From: an uncultured Alphaproteobacteria bacterium | GTDB lineage: Bacteria; Pseudomonadota; Alphaproteobacteria; UBA6615 | Assembly (NCBI GenBank): GCA_943787445.1 | Contig: CALSML010000028.1 | Location: forward strand, 1 to 58,739 | Direction: 5' to 3' | DNA: 58,739 bases | In this document: positions 8,737 through 16,550 of the stretch, piece by piece | Numbering within the stretch: position 1 is the first letter of the stretch | Layout: each line of letters opens with the position of its first letter | The notes under the pieces: generated by a model | Database searches by the model: none | What the model saw: only the letters and a program-made list of their open reading frames with translations | Told to the model about the DNA's origin: nothing | Made by a program: the position numbers and the translations under genes

Positions 8737-9723
8737 ATGGATCTCCAATACCGGCCTGTCAGTGCCGCCGCCAAACAACTGCTCACCGACGGGCATCAGA
8801 ACCCGGAGATGGCCGCGATCCTGGTCGGGATTGCGGCGGACGGGGTCGCGCCGCGAACCGAGAATACCGATGGCGAGTACGAGGATATCGGTGGCCTGAC
8901 GGTCACCCATCGGTTCGTCGATGCGCCGGGGGAAAGCGAGACCATCCGCTGGCATTTCGTCGAAGCCGGGGTCGGTGCGCCGCTGGTGCTGATGCACGGC
9001 ATCCCCCAGTCCTGGCATATGTGGGCGCCCATCCTGCCGGAACTGGCAAAGCATTTCCGCTGTATCGCGATGGACCTGAAGGGCTACGGCCAGTCCCACA
9101 AGGAACGCGGGGATTTCCGTCACGAGGGCGTGGCTGAGCAGGTAATGGCCTTGCTGGATACGCTGGGGATCGACCGGTTCAACCTGTTCAGCCATGACCG
9201 GGGCACGGTGCAGGCCGACTTCATTGCCGCCGGACACGCCAATCGGGTGATCCGCTGGGTGCGTGGATCCCAGCATCTGGTGCATTTCCACCCGGACCTC
9301 TCACCTCAGGAACATCTGTTCTCCCGGGTGGAGACCCGCGGCATCCTCCAGGACCCGGTGATGGTGATCGACCGGATGTATCGCTGGCTCTGCAAATATC
9401 CGATTCCGCGCGCGCAGGTGGAGCGGGCGGTGCAGGAATTTGCGCGTCCGGGTGTCGGCCTCGCGGTGGAGCGCTATTTCCAGTCCTCGAGTTTTCGCAA
9501 GGACTGGATCGACCGTCGCACCCGCCTGTTGCCCAACTGGACGGCGCCCATGCTCATCCTGCAGGGGGCCGAAGAGCCGCCCATGCCGGTGGAGAATTAC
9601 GAGGGTCTCGAGGAATTCCTGCCCAACGCTCAGGTCGAACTGGTCGATGGCGGACATTTCTATGTCGAAGAGAACCCGTCCGGGACGCTGAAAAAGGTGA
9701 TCCCGTTTCTCACGGCTGCCTAG
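8737..9723 (+). CDS. Alpha/beta hydrolase with Asp nucleophile (haloacetate dehalogenase/epoxide hydrolase-like)
   Basis: 328 residues. An unusual N-terminal extension of about 60 residues precedes the fold. The oxyanion-hole motif HGIPQSWHMW, the nucleophile elbow FSHDRGT (Asp near residue 154) and the catalytic histidine in DGGHFYVEE (near residue 307) follow in order. Asp rather than Ser at the nucleophile places it with dehalogenases and epoxide hydrolases. The start at ATG 8737 is chosen because AAGGG ends nine bases upstream; ATG 8728 would touch that site. Its stop overlaps the stop of convergent mntR: CTAG at 9720-9723 serves both strands. Substrate unknown. Confidence 0.82.
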   Translation: MDLQYRPVSAAAKQLLTDGHQNPEMAAILVGIAADGVAPRTENTDGEYEDIGGLTVTHRFVDAPGESETIRWHFVEAGVGAPLVLMHGIPQSWHMWAPILPELAKHFRCIAMDLKGYGQSHKERGDFRHEGVAEQVMALLDTLGIDRFNLFSHDRGTVQADFIAAGHANRVIRWVRGSQHLVHFHPDLSPQEHLFSRVETRGILQDPVMVIDRMYRWLCKYPIPRAQVERAVQEFARPGVGLAVERYFQSSSFRKDWIDRRTRLLPNWTAPMLILQGAEEPPMPVENYEGLEEFLPNAQVELVDGGHFYVEENPSGTLKKVIPFLTAA

Positions 9724-10193
9724 TCGGATTTTTCCTGCGTGATGCGGGCAAAGGCCGCGAGGGTCTCGTCGGAGACATAGTGCTCCATGCCTTCGGCATC
9801 CCGTTCCGCATTCTCGGCACTGATACCAATCGCGCGCAGGAAATCGAGCACGACTTTGTGGCGCGCGCGGGATGTCTCGGCCAGGGTCAGGCCTTCATCG
9901 GTCAGGAAGATCGAGCGATAGGGGCGGGAGGTCACCAGACCGTCGCGCTGCAGGCGTTTGATGACCTTGTTGACGGTGGCATGGGAGACTCCGAACCGCT
10001 GGGCCAGATCGGTGACCCGGGCTTCGCCATAGGCGTTGATCAGATCGTCGATCATTTCCACATAGTCTTCGGCTTTTTCGGTCTGCTGCGCCGTGCGGAC
10101 CCGTTCGAACTGGGCGGCCTGACGGTCTGCATCCATCATCTCGTCGGAGGCGTTGGCTGTCTCTGTGTCGAGAGGCTTGTCGCGATCAGCCAT
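9720..10193 (-). CDS. mntR: Manganese-responsive transcriptional regulator MntR (DtxR family)
   Basis: 157 residues, close in length and text to enterobacterial MntR: DYVEMIDDLINAYGEARVTDLAQ, then the winged helix GVSHATVNKVIKRLQRDGLV, then the metal-binding and dimerisation helices ending ERDAEGMEHYVSDETLAAF, which holds the conserved Glu, His and Asp ligands. It lacks the SH3-like third domain of DtxR, as MntR proteins do. It binds Mn2+ and represses uptake genes. The start at ATG 10193 begins two bases after the ZIP stop, so it is the last gene of an MCO-ZIP-mntR operon and probably autoregulates through the palindrome at 12541-12562. Confidence 0.88.
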   Translation of the reverse strand: MADRDKPLDTETANASDEMMDADRQAAQFERVRTAQQTEKAEDYVEMIDDLINAYGEARVTDLAQRFGVSHATVNKVIKRLQRDGLVTSRPYRSIFLTDEGLTLAETSRARHKVVLDFLRAIGISAENAERDAEGMEHYVSDETLAAFARITQEKSD

Positions 10194-10195
10194 GC

Positions 10196-11374
10196 TCAGA
10201 CCTGTATCAGAAAAGCTGTGGCATACATCGCCAGAACACCGACTCCAAAACCCGCAAAGGCCGTTCCATTGGCCAGGGGTTCCGCTCCCTCTTTGGCCAG
10301 TGAATGCGCAAAGCGGGCGACCTCGACCATGACCTGCAGGATGGCGCCCGCCGCAATGGCGAAGAAGACCGCACCCCAATGGGGCAGGAAGGCGAAGGCA
10401 CCGACCCAGGCACCGAACACGGCTGGGACACCGGCGATCAGGGCAAAGCCGAACAGCGCGAAATGGCTCGGGCGCAACCGGGTGAGCGGGGCGGCAATGG
10501 CCACGCCTTCGGTCAGGTTGTGCACGGTGAAGCCCACGATCAGCAGGCTGCCGAGCGCGGCGTTGCCCAGCGTGAGGGCGCTGCCGATGGACAGGCCTTC
10601 GCCGAAATTGTGGAGCCCGATGCCGATGGCCAGCCAGGTCGCCAGCGCCATGCCGCTGGTGGGGCGTCCGCCGATCCGCCCAATGACCATGAGCAGGGCA
10701 AAGGTCAGGGCCGCGACCGCCCAGACCAGCACATCGGTCTGGAAGACGCTGGCGGATTCGCTGGCCAGTTCGAGGCCTTCGGCCAGAGTGTCCACCAGCA
10801 GATAGGCGAGCAGGCCCACGGTCAGCGCCATGGTGAAGACCATGCCCTCTCGTCCCAGGCGTCGCAGGACGGGCAGGGCCGCGAGACCGAGCGCAACGGG
10901 CACGAAGCCGACAAACAGGCCGATCAGGGCGAGATCGAACATCGTGCCCAGACTGAAGGGCGTTTCGCTGCGCGCCACATCGATCGAATAGTCGAAAGTG
11001 GTTCCGGTGCTGGTCACGAAGGTGATGTGATGGGCATCGCCCGCGACCCAGGGATAGGGGATTTCGATCTGAGCGGATTCAAACTGATTGAGCGGTTTGT
11101 CGGGTGTCTGCTTGAACATCCAGTAGGCACCATCGACCTGAACCTGGGCGATCCGCAGAGGGTCACGGCCTTCGCCGCGCACCTGAACCTCGATCCCGTT
11201 GCTGACCGTCCATCCACGCTCGATCGCCAGACCTTCATCGGGCGGCAATCCGCCGCCGAAACGCGCCAGCGGGTCGAAGATGGTGACGGCCAGAGCGACC
11301 AGCGCCAGCAGGAACACCGGCAGCCCGAAGGCAAGCGCGGAGTTCGAGCTTGTGGATGTGGCCGGGGTCGTCAT
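10196..11374 (-). CDS. ZIP-family metal permease with N-terminal periplasmic domain
   Basis: 392 residues in the inner membrane. The C-terminal 240 residues form the eight-helix ZIP fold with the metal-site motifs HNFGEGLSIGSAL and HNLTEGVAIAAPL. Before it is one N-terminal membrane segment (GLPVFLLALVALAVTIF) and then about 100 residues of beta-rich, probably periplasmic sequence (WTVSNGIEVQVRGEGRDPLR through ITFVTSTGTTFDYSIDV), which ordinary ZIP proteins lack. The start ATG overlaps the oxidase stop by one base (TGATG at 11376-11372), indicating translational coupling. Grouping with MntR points to Mn2+ (or Fe2+/Zn2+) import. The extra domain might bind metal or contact the co-encoded oxidase; this is inference. 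Confidence 0.85.
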   Translation of the reverse strand: MTTPATSTSSNSALAFGLPVFLLALVALAVTIFDPLARFGGGLPPDEGLAIERGWTVSNGIEVQVRGEGRDPLRIAQVQVDGAYWMFKQTPDKPLNQFESAQIEIPYPWVAGDAHHITFVTSTGTTFDYSIDVARSETPFSLGTMFDLALIGLFVGFVPVALGLAALPVLRRLGREGMVFTMALTVGLLAYLLVDTLAEGLELASESASVFQTDVLVWAVAALTFALLMVIGRIGGRPTSGMALATWLAIGIGLHNFGEGLSIGSALTLGNAALGSLLIVGFTVHNLTEGVAIAAPLTRLRPSHFALFGFALIAGVPAVFGAWVGAFAFLPHWGAVFFAIAAGAILQVMVEVARFAHSLAKEGAEPLANGTAFAGFGVGVLAMYATAFLIQV

Positions 11375-12444
11375 CACACCACCTCGAAGACGCTCATCCA
11401 GCCGAGTTCGGCGAACTCGCTCTGATGGGCGTGGAACATGTACTGGCCGGGCTCGTGATCGGCGAAGGACATCTCGATGATCCCGCGTTGGCCCTGGCAC
11501 TGCATGATGGTGTCGACGGTTTTCAGGGTCGGCGTCAGGGTCGTTCCGTGGTCGTAATAGTCGAAGAAATTGCCGTGGATGTGGAACGAGTTGATCGGAT
11601 CGAACTCGGTCAGATTCATCAGATAGACGCGGATCGGCAGGTCGCGGGACACGGTGATCGGGCGCTTCATATATTCATGGGCGATCGAATTGACCGCATA
11701 GACTTCGTTCTCGTCATCGAAATTGGTGTCGAAGCCGTTCATCACCATGACCATTTCCTGCCAGCGGTCATTTTCCGGCGTGCCCAGCAGGCGCCCGCGG
11801 GCGGCCTCGGCCTCGTCCGGGTGGCGTTCGGGGTCGGGGTCGATGATGAACCCGCCATAGAGGCCCTTGTGGATGTGCCGTTTCAGCGGTGTCGTGTGAC
11901 AGTGATACAGGTGACAACCAAAGGGCAGCGCGGGTATTTCATAGGTAAAGCTGTCCCCCGGTGCGACTAGGCCGGGACCGGAGACGCCATCCATGCGGGC
12001 GGAGTGAATGCCGTGGAAATGGATCGAATGGGTGTGGCTGCCGGCATTGGTGAAATTCACCTTCAGCCACTCGCCCTCCTTGGCCCGCAATGTGGGGCCG
12101 GGCACGCGTCCGTTATAGGCCCATGCGGGGAAGAAAATGCCCGGCGCGATCTCGATCTCGATATCCACCGCCGTGATGTCAAAGCTGCGCACCCGGCGTC
12201 CCTCGGCATCCACGCTCAATGTGCCGGTGTCCCAGTCGGTGAGGATCTCGTTGGGGTCGAAGCCGTTGCGTTCGTGATCCACATTGCCGACGGTGGTCAT
12301 GCCGTCGAAATGGGTCGCGGCATGGACCGCGCTGTTGGACTGGGCGAGTGCATTGCCGGCCACCAGCGGGGCGAGCGGCAGTGCCGCGCTCGCGCCCAGA
12401 AAGGCACGCCGGTTGGACACCGTTTGAAGAAATCGAGATAGCAT
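11374..12444 (-). CDS. Secreted two-domain multicopper oxidase (NirK-like)
   Basis: 356 residues. The Tat signal NRRAFLGASAALPLAPLVAG implies export of a folded, copper-loaded protein. Domain 1 has HSIHFHGIHS (type 2/3 His) and GCHLYHCHTTPLKRHIHKG, where the Cys of HCH is the type 1 copper ligand. Domain 2 has NSFHIHGNFF and MFHAHQSEFAELGWM: HAH instead of HCH, so it carries no type 1 site. This is the two-domain layout with type 1 copper only in domain 1, shared with nitrite reductase but keeping the trinuclear His set of an oxidase. The start is ATG 12444 (TTG 12450 is possible). First gene of the operon with ZIP and mntR. Likely electron donors are metal ions or phenols. Confidence 0.87.
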   Translation of the reverse strand: MLSRFLQTVSNRRAFLGASAALPLAPLVAGNALAQSNSAVHAATHFDGMTTVGNVDHERNGFDPNEILTDWDTGTLSVDAEGRRVRSFDITAVDIEIEIAPGIFFPAWAYNGRVPGPTLRAKEGEWLKVNFTNAGSHTHSIHFHGIHSARMDGVSGPGLVAPGDSFTYEIPALPFGCHLYHCHTTPLKRHIHKGLYGGFIIDPDPERHPDEAEAARGRLLGTPENDRWQEMVMVMNGFDTNFDDENEVYAVNSIAHEYMKRPITVSRDLPIRVYLMNLTEFDPINSFHIHGNFFDYYDHGTTLTPTLKTVDTIMQCQGQRGIIEMSFADHEPGQYMFHAHQSEFAELGWMSVFEVV

Positions 12445-12540
12445 AACCAAGAATTCGCCTGTTTACCGGGCCTGTTGGCCCTGTCAGGGACGAGTTAAGC
12501 GGCAAATATGCTTCTGGTCAACTGTTCATGGTATACATCA

Positions 12541-12562
12541 AAGTGTAGCTAAAGTTACATTT
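12541..12562. promoter_or_regulatory. Candidate MntR operator upstream of MCO-ZIP-mntR
   Basis: Imperfect palindrome with arms AAGTGTAGCT and AGTTACATTT separated by AA; 8 of 10 positions match when one arm is complemented. It lies about 97 bases upstream of the oxidase start, within the only gap from which the operon can be transcribed. Size and AT-flanked dyad resemble MntR sites of proteobacteria (A/T arms around TAGC-like centres). The regulator link is inference from mntR being the last gene. Confidence 0.5.
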
Positions 12563-12607
12563 CTGGACATGGATATCGGGATCCCGCACATATCGTCCCA
12601 CCAGTCC

Positions 12608-13600
12608 CTAAATCAGGGCCGGTTGTCCCGAATGCGCAGAGGTCGTGATGGCCTCGTGAACCGCGGCTGTGTGGGCCATTTCGTCGGGTGTGAAGAGATA
12701 GCTTTCCTCACCCAGACAGGCCGCCGCGAAGTTCTCGTCATTGGCGCGGATTTGCGAATAGATGTCCCGGATCGGCAATTCCAGATCTTCGGTCACGCCG
12801 CCGGATTCCTCGATCTTGCCGGCCCCAAAGCAGGTGGTGATCCTGTTCGTATCCATCCAGCCATTCGCCCGGGCCCAACCTTCCGACCCCATGACCTGCA
12901 GATGGAAGGAGGCCGGTGTGGTCATCAGATTGGCGAGATAGCCGGTGGTGCCGGATTCGAACTTCACCAGCACCGAGCCCACATCGTTCTCGATGATCCG
13001 GGATTCCAACTGGGCATAGACCTCGCGCATGGGCCCGCCGTACCAGCACATGATATCGATGATATGGGCCCCGAAATGCACGATGCCGCCGGTGGGGGCT
13101 TCCTCGGTCGCGCGGCGCCAGCCCTCCACACCAAGCTGACCCTGATGGCTGAGATTGCCCTCGATGTGGTGGATTTCGCCGAGCTTTCCGGAGTCGATGA
13201 TCTTCTTCATCTCCCAGACGGCGGCGCCATAACGGTAGTTGTGGCCGATCCCCAGCGTCAGGCCCGCATCGGTCATGGCCTTGGCCGCACGCAGGCCATC
13301 GGCCTTTTTCAAGGCGAAGGGTTTCTCGGTCAGGATGTGTTTGCCTGTGGCCGCGCCGGCCACGACCTGGTCAGCATGCTGGGTGTGAGGGGTGACCAGA
13401 ACAACGGCATCGATGTCGGGATCACTGAAGGCATCATCGAGATTGTCGGAGAGCGTGAGGTCTTGGGCGTCACAGAAGTCGCGCACGTTTTCCGGTGCCA
13501 GATCTACGGCCCGGGTGAAACGGATTTTGTCAGAGCCCTTGGTGGCGGTGACATGGTTCTGTCCCCACCAGCCCAGTCCGACGATGGCAGCATTGATCAT
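12608..13600 (-). CDS. Gfo/Idh/MocA-family NAD(P)-dependent oxidoreductase
   Basis: 330 residues. It begins with the dinucleotide-binding INAAIVGLGWWGQNHV, followed by DIDAVVLVTPHTQHADQVV and the family EKP motif in GKHILTEKPFALKKADGLRA, which supplies the Lys-Pro of the active site. The C-terminal alpha/beta domain has GGIVHFGAHIIDIMCWYGG, with the conserved catalytic His-x4-Asp pattern. The family oxidises sugars, inositols and related polyols. The neighbour at 13624-14583 is a clear paralogue with the same GLGWWGQ start, 23 bases away and cotranscribed; this gene is second in the pair. Substrate unknown. Confidence 0.85.
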   Translation of the reverse strand: MINAAIVGLGWWGQNHVTATKGSDKIRFTRAVDLAPENVRDFCDAQDLTLSDNLDDAFSDPDIDAVVLVTPHTQHADQVVAGAATGKHILTEKPFALKKADGLRAAKAMTDAGLTLGIGHNYRYGAAVWEMKKIIDSGKLGEIHHIEGNLSHQGQLGVEGWRRATEEAPTGGIVHFGAHIIDIMCWYGGPMREVYAQLESRIIENDVGSVLVKFESGTTGYLANLMTTPASFHLQVMGSEGWARANGWMDTNRITTCFGAGKIEESGGVTEDLELPIRDIYSQIRANDENFAAACLGEESYLFTPDEMAHTAAVHEAITTSAHSGQPALI

Positions 13601-13623
13601 GGTTCTCTCCCGGTTTGCCTCGT

Positions 13624-14583
13624 TCAGAGGACAGCTTCGCGCTTGCCGGAGATCAGCGAGCGTTTGATGGCGTCGAGTGCGGCGACGTCGTGAATCATCT
13701 GGGCATTGGTGAAACGATAGGGTGTTTCGCCCGCGATGGCGGCCGCGAAGCCTTCGACATTGGCACGCACCGGATCAATCGGGTCGACTTGCATCGTCTT
13801 CGGGTCGCCGCCGCGCATGGCGATTTCCAGACTGGTCGGGCTGGTCATCTTCACCCAGCCCTGCGAGCCGAAGACATTTCCCATACGATTGTCGCGGGTG
13901 ACCATGACATTGCCGATATAGGCCGTCGCGCCGCATTCGAATGTGAGCAAGGCCGAAGCTGTGTCGCGCGGGATGATGACGTCCACCGCCTGAGCATAGA
14001 CTTCGGTGATCGCACCGATATAGTGCTGGAACAGGTCGAGATGGTGACTGCCCATATGCCAGAGGCCGCCGCCCGGTGCTTCTTCGATATCCATCCGCCA
14101 GCTCTGCACATTGGAGAGCGTGGCATGACTGGTGTTGCCCTCCAGATGCATGATCTCGCCGAGTTCGCCAGCGTCGATCATCTCCTTGATGACGGTCTGG
14201 GGGGCGCCATAGCGCTGATTGTGCCCCAGCCCGATAAGAATCCCGGCGGCTTCAGCCGCGGCCACGGCCCGTTCGGCATCGGCCTTGTTCAGAGCAAACG
14301 GCTTTTCAGTGAAGATATGCTTGCCCGCGGCGGCGCCCGCCACGATCTGATCGGTGTGCAGCGAATGGGGGGTGACCAGTATCACCGCATCAATCGTCGG
14401 GTCGGCGAGAACCGCTTCATAGGAGTCCGCCGTTTGCAGGCCGAACTCCCGTGCGGTGCGTTCGGCGAGTTCGGTGTCCAGATCGACCACCGTCGAGATG
14501 CGCACCGTGTCGCTTCTCTCATGGGTGGCGCGCAGATGGGTCTGCCCCCACCAGCCAAGGCCGATAACCGCCAAGTTCAGCAT
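13624..14583 (-). CDS. Gfo/Idh/MocA-family NAD(P)-dependent oxidoreductase (paralogue)
   Basis: 319 residues, starting LNLAVIGLGWWGQTHLRATH, with the VTPHSLHTDQIVAG strand, the EKP motif GKHIFTEKPFALNKADAERA and the C-domain block GGGLWHMGSHHLDLFQHYIG. It is the upstream member of a two-gene unit transcribed leftwards. Its protein aligns along its whole length with that of 12608-13600, so the pair arose by tandem duplication and presumably acts on related substrates or as a heteromer. It is divergent from the flavin monooxygenase at 14712. The start is ATG 14583. Confidence 0.85.
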   Translation of the reverse strand: MLNLAVIGLGWWGQTHLRATHERSDTVRISTVVDLDTELAERTAREFGLQTADSYEAVLADPTIDAVILVTPHSLHTDQIVAGAAAGKHIFTEKPFALNKADAERAVAAAEAAGILIGLGHNQRYGAPQTVIKEMIDAGELGEIMHLEGNTSHATLSNVQSWRMDIEEAPGGGLWHMGSHHLDLFQHYIGAITEVYAQAVDVIIPRDTASALLTFECGATAYIGNVMVTRDNRMGNVFGSQGWVKMTSPTSLEIAMRGGDPKTMQVDPIDPVRANVEGFAAAIAGETPYRFTNAQMIHDVAALDAIKRSLISGKREAVL

Positions 14584-14683
14584 GATGTATTCCCCCTGTT
14601 GAGACTGAATCGAGCCAGCCCCGCGCGCTCATATAGCGAGACCAAATCTCAAGTGATCCAACGTCATTTCGTCTGCGTGTTAA

Positions 14684-14699
14684 TTAGCATGAGAGCTAA
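14684..14699. promoter_or_regulatory. Inverted repeat upstream of LLM oxidoreductase
   Basis: TTAGC-ATGAGA-GCTAA sits just upstream of the GGAG and ATG of the flavin oxidoreductase, in the 128-base divergent gap. At this position a bound repressor would block both the ribosome-site region and transcription start. No regulator gene is adjacent, so this is only a candidate operator. Confidence 0.3.
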
Positions 14700-14711
14700 C
14701 GGAGAAAGACC

Positions 14712-15749
14712 ATGAAATTCGGATTGTTTGGAAGTGCCCAGGCCAAACGCGGCGGTCCCGATGTGGACAGCGCCAAGGGTTATCGGGACTGGCTGGAATA
14801 CAACATCGAAGCCGAGGCGCTGGGCTTTCACAGCACCTTCGCCGTGGAGCATCACTTCACGGGCTTTGGTCAGGTCTCGGCGACGGTCAATCTGCTGACC
14901 TATCTGGCTGCCCAGACCTCCACGATCCGTCTGGGGACGGCGGTGATGGTCCTGCCCTGGCATAACCCGGTGCTGCTGGCCGAACAGGTCGCGACCCTCG
15001 ATCTGTTGTCGGGTGGGCGTTTCGATTTCGGTGTCGGCAAGGGCTACCGGTTCAACGAATTCAAAGGTTTCCGGATTCCGATGGAAGAAGCCGAGGCCCG
15101 GTTCGAGGAATCCCTCAAGATCATGACCAAGTCATGGACCGAGGATGAGCCCTGGACCTATGAGGGCGAATTCTGGTCCTACGAGGATGTGGTGGTGGAG
15201 CCGCCGACCGCCCAGCAGCCCCATCCGCCGTTTTGGATGGGCGCGGGCAGCCCGGCCTCCATCGAGATCGTTGCGGAGCGTGGCTACAATCTTCTGGTGG
15301 ATCAGTTTGCGCCCATCGACACGACGATCGGGCGGGTCAACACCTTCCGCGATGCCGTGGAGGCGCGCGGCCGGGCATTCGATGCCAATGATGTGGGCGT
15401 GGCGCGCGGTCTTTATGTGGCCAAGGATGCGGCAGACCGGGATGCAGCGATCGAGCGCCGGATCGCGGCGCGGTCGCGGGTCGACGATCTTGCCCAGCGC
15501 CCCGATGGCGGCAACAAGGCCTCCATCATGTCCTATGACGATTCCGTTGAAACCGCTGCCGAAGCGGCCCTGTTCGGTACGATCGACGAGATCATAGAAA
15601 AAATTCAGCGGATGCGTGATGCCGGTGTGCGCTACATGCTGTTCTCTGATGGGGGTTCGGGCATCGAGGGCCTGCGCGCCTTCTCGAAGGAGATCATCCC
15701 GGCATTTGCCGATGATGATGACGACACTGCCGCCCGCGCGGCGGAGTAA
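14712..15749 (+). CDS. LLM-class flavin-dependent oxidoreductase
   Basis: 345 residues, luciferase-like TIM barrel: MKFGLFGSAQAK, FHSTFAVEHHFTGFGQ, IRLGTAVMVLPWHNPVLLAEQVATLD, GRFDFGVGKGYR and HPPFWMGAGSPASIEIVAERG. This bacterial-luciferase-like branch differs from the NtaA branch at 3129. It uses FMNH2 or F420H2; the cofactor and substrate cannot be read from sequence. GGAG lies upstream of ATG 14712. The stop is 8 bases before the GST gene, so the two are probably cotranscribed. The acidic DDDDDTAARAAE tail is unusual. Confidence 0.85.
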   Translation: MKFGLFGSAQAKRGGPDVDSAKGYRDWLEYNIEAEALGFHSTFAVEHHFTGFGQVSATVNLLTYLAAQTSTIRLGTAVMVLPWHNPVLLAEQVATLDLLSGGRFDFGVGKGYRFNEFKGFRIPMEEAEARFEESLKIMTKSWTEDEPWTYEGEFWSYEDVVVEPPTAQQPHPPFWMGAGSPASIEIVAERGYNLLVDQFAPIDTTIGRVNTFRDAVEARGRAFDANDVGVARGLYVAKDAADRDAAIERRIAARSRVDDLAQRPDGGNKASIMSYDDSVETAAEAALFGTIDEIIEKIQRMRDAGVRYMLFSDGGSGIEGLRAFSKEIIPAFADDDDDTAARAAE

Positions 15750-15757
15750 GCCACGTC

Positions 15758-16519
15758 ATGGCGCTTGAGCTCTATCACCACGACGCTTCGACCTGTAGCC
15801 AGAAGGTGCGCATCTGCCTGGCCGAGAAGGGCGTCGAATGGGTGGGACGTCATGTGGATTTGACGCATGGTGAAAACCTTGGCGCCGAGTTCCTTGCGAT
15901 CAATCCGAACGGCGTGGTCCCGGCCTTTGTGCATGATGGCACGCCGATCATTGAATCCACGGTGATGTGCGAATATGTCGAGGAAGTCTGGCCCGACGGC
16001 ACCCGCCTGACCCCGGAAGATCCGAAGAAACGCGCCGAAATGCGCGCCTGGCTGCGCTATATCGATGAAGTGCCGTCCATGGCCGTTCGGGTGCCGACCT
16101 TCCAGAACCTGCTGATCGATCGCTTCAAGGCGATGAGTGATGACGAGTATGCGGCATTCCGCGATAGCAACACATTGCGCCGGGATTTCTTCATGCGTCT
16201 GAACCGGACCGGGTTCAGCGACGAGGAATACGAGAATTCGCTATTGCAGTTACAGGCCACCATCGAACGCATGGAAACCACACTTGATCGGTCCGGTCCG
16301 TGGCTGGTGGGCACACAGTTCACCATTGCCGATATCTGCATGGCACCGCTGTTCCAGCGCATGGAAGATCTGGGCATGAGTGATATGTGGGGCGACGCGC
16401 CCCGTGTGGCGGCGTGGTTTGCCGAGATCAAGGCACGACCGTCCTATGATGTGGCCTTCTATCCTGGTTCGCGGATGACGGATTTGTTTCCGCAATTGCG
16501 CGAGCAGGCCCAGAAATAG
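15758..16519 (+). CDS. Glutathione S-transferase family protein
   Basis: 253 residues. The N-terminal thioredoxin-like domain starts LELYHHDASTCSQKVRICLAEKG (CS in the catalytic turn) and has the cis-Pro NPNGVVPAF and the ESTVMCEYVEE glutathione gamma-Glu site. The helical C-terminal domain carries GPWLVGTQFTIADICMAPLF, the N-capping box of GST folds. At 253 residues it is longer than a typical GST, in the size range of LigE/LigF-like etherases and other bacterial members. It conjugates or removes glutathione from electrophiles. It sits between a flavin monooxygenase and an alpha/beta hydrolase, which suggests a small detoxification or aromatic-degradation unit. Confidence 0.85.
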   Translation: MALELYHHDASTCSQKVRICLAEKGVEWVGRHVDLTHGENLGAEFLAINPNGVVPAFVHDGTPIIESTVMCEYVEEVWPDGTRLTPEDPKKRAEMRAWLRYIDEVPSMAVRVPTFQNLLIDRFKAMSDDEYAAFRDSNTLRRDFFMRLNRTGFSDEEYENSLLQLQATIERMETTLDRSGPWLVGTQFTIADICMAPLFQRMEDLGMSDMWGDAPRVAAWFAEIKARPSYDVAFYPGSRMTDLFPQLREQAQK

Positions 16520-16550
16520 GCGTGTTGATATCGCCGGTGCCGGCTTTCAG

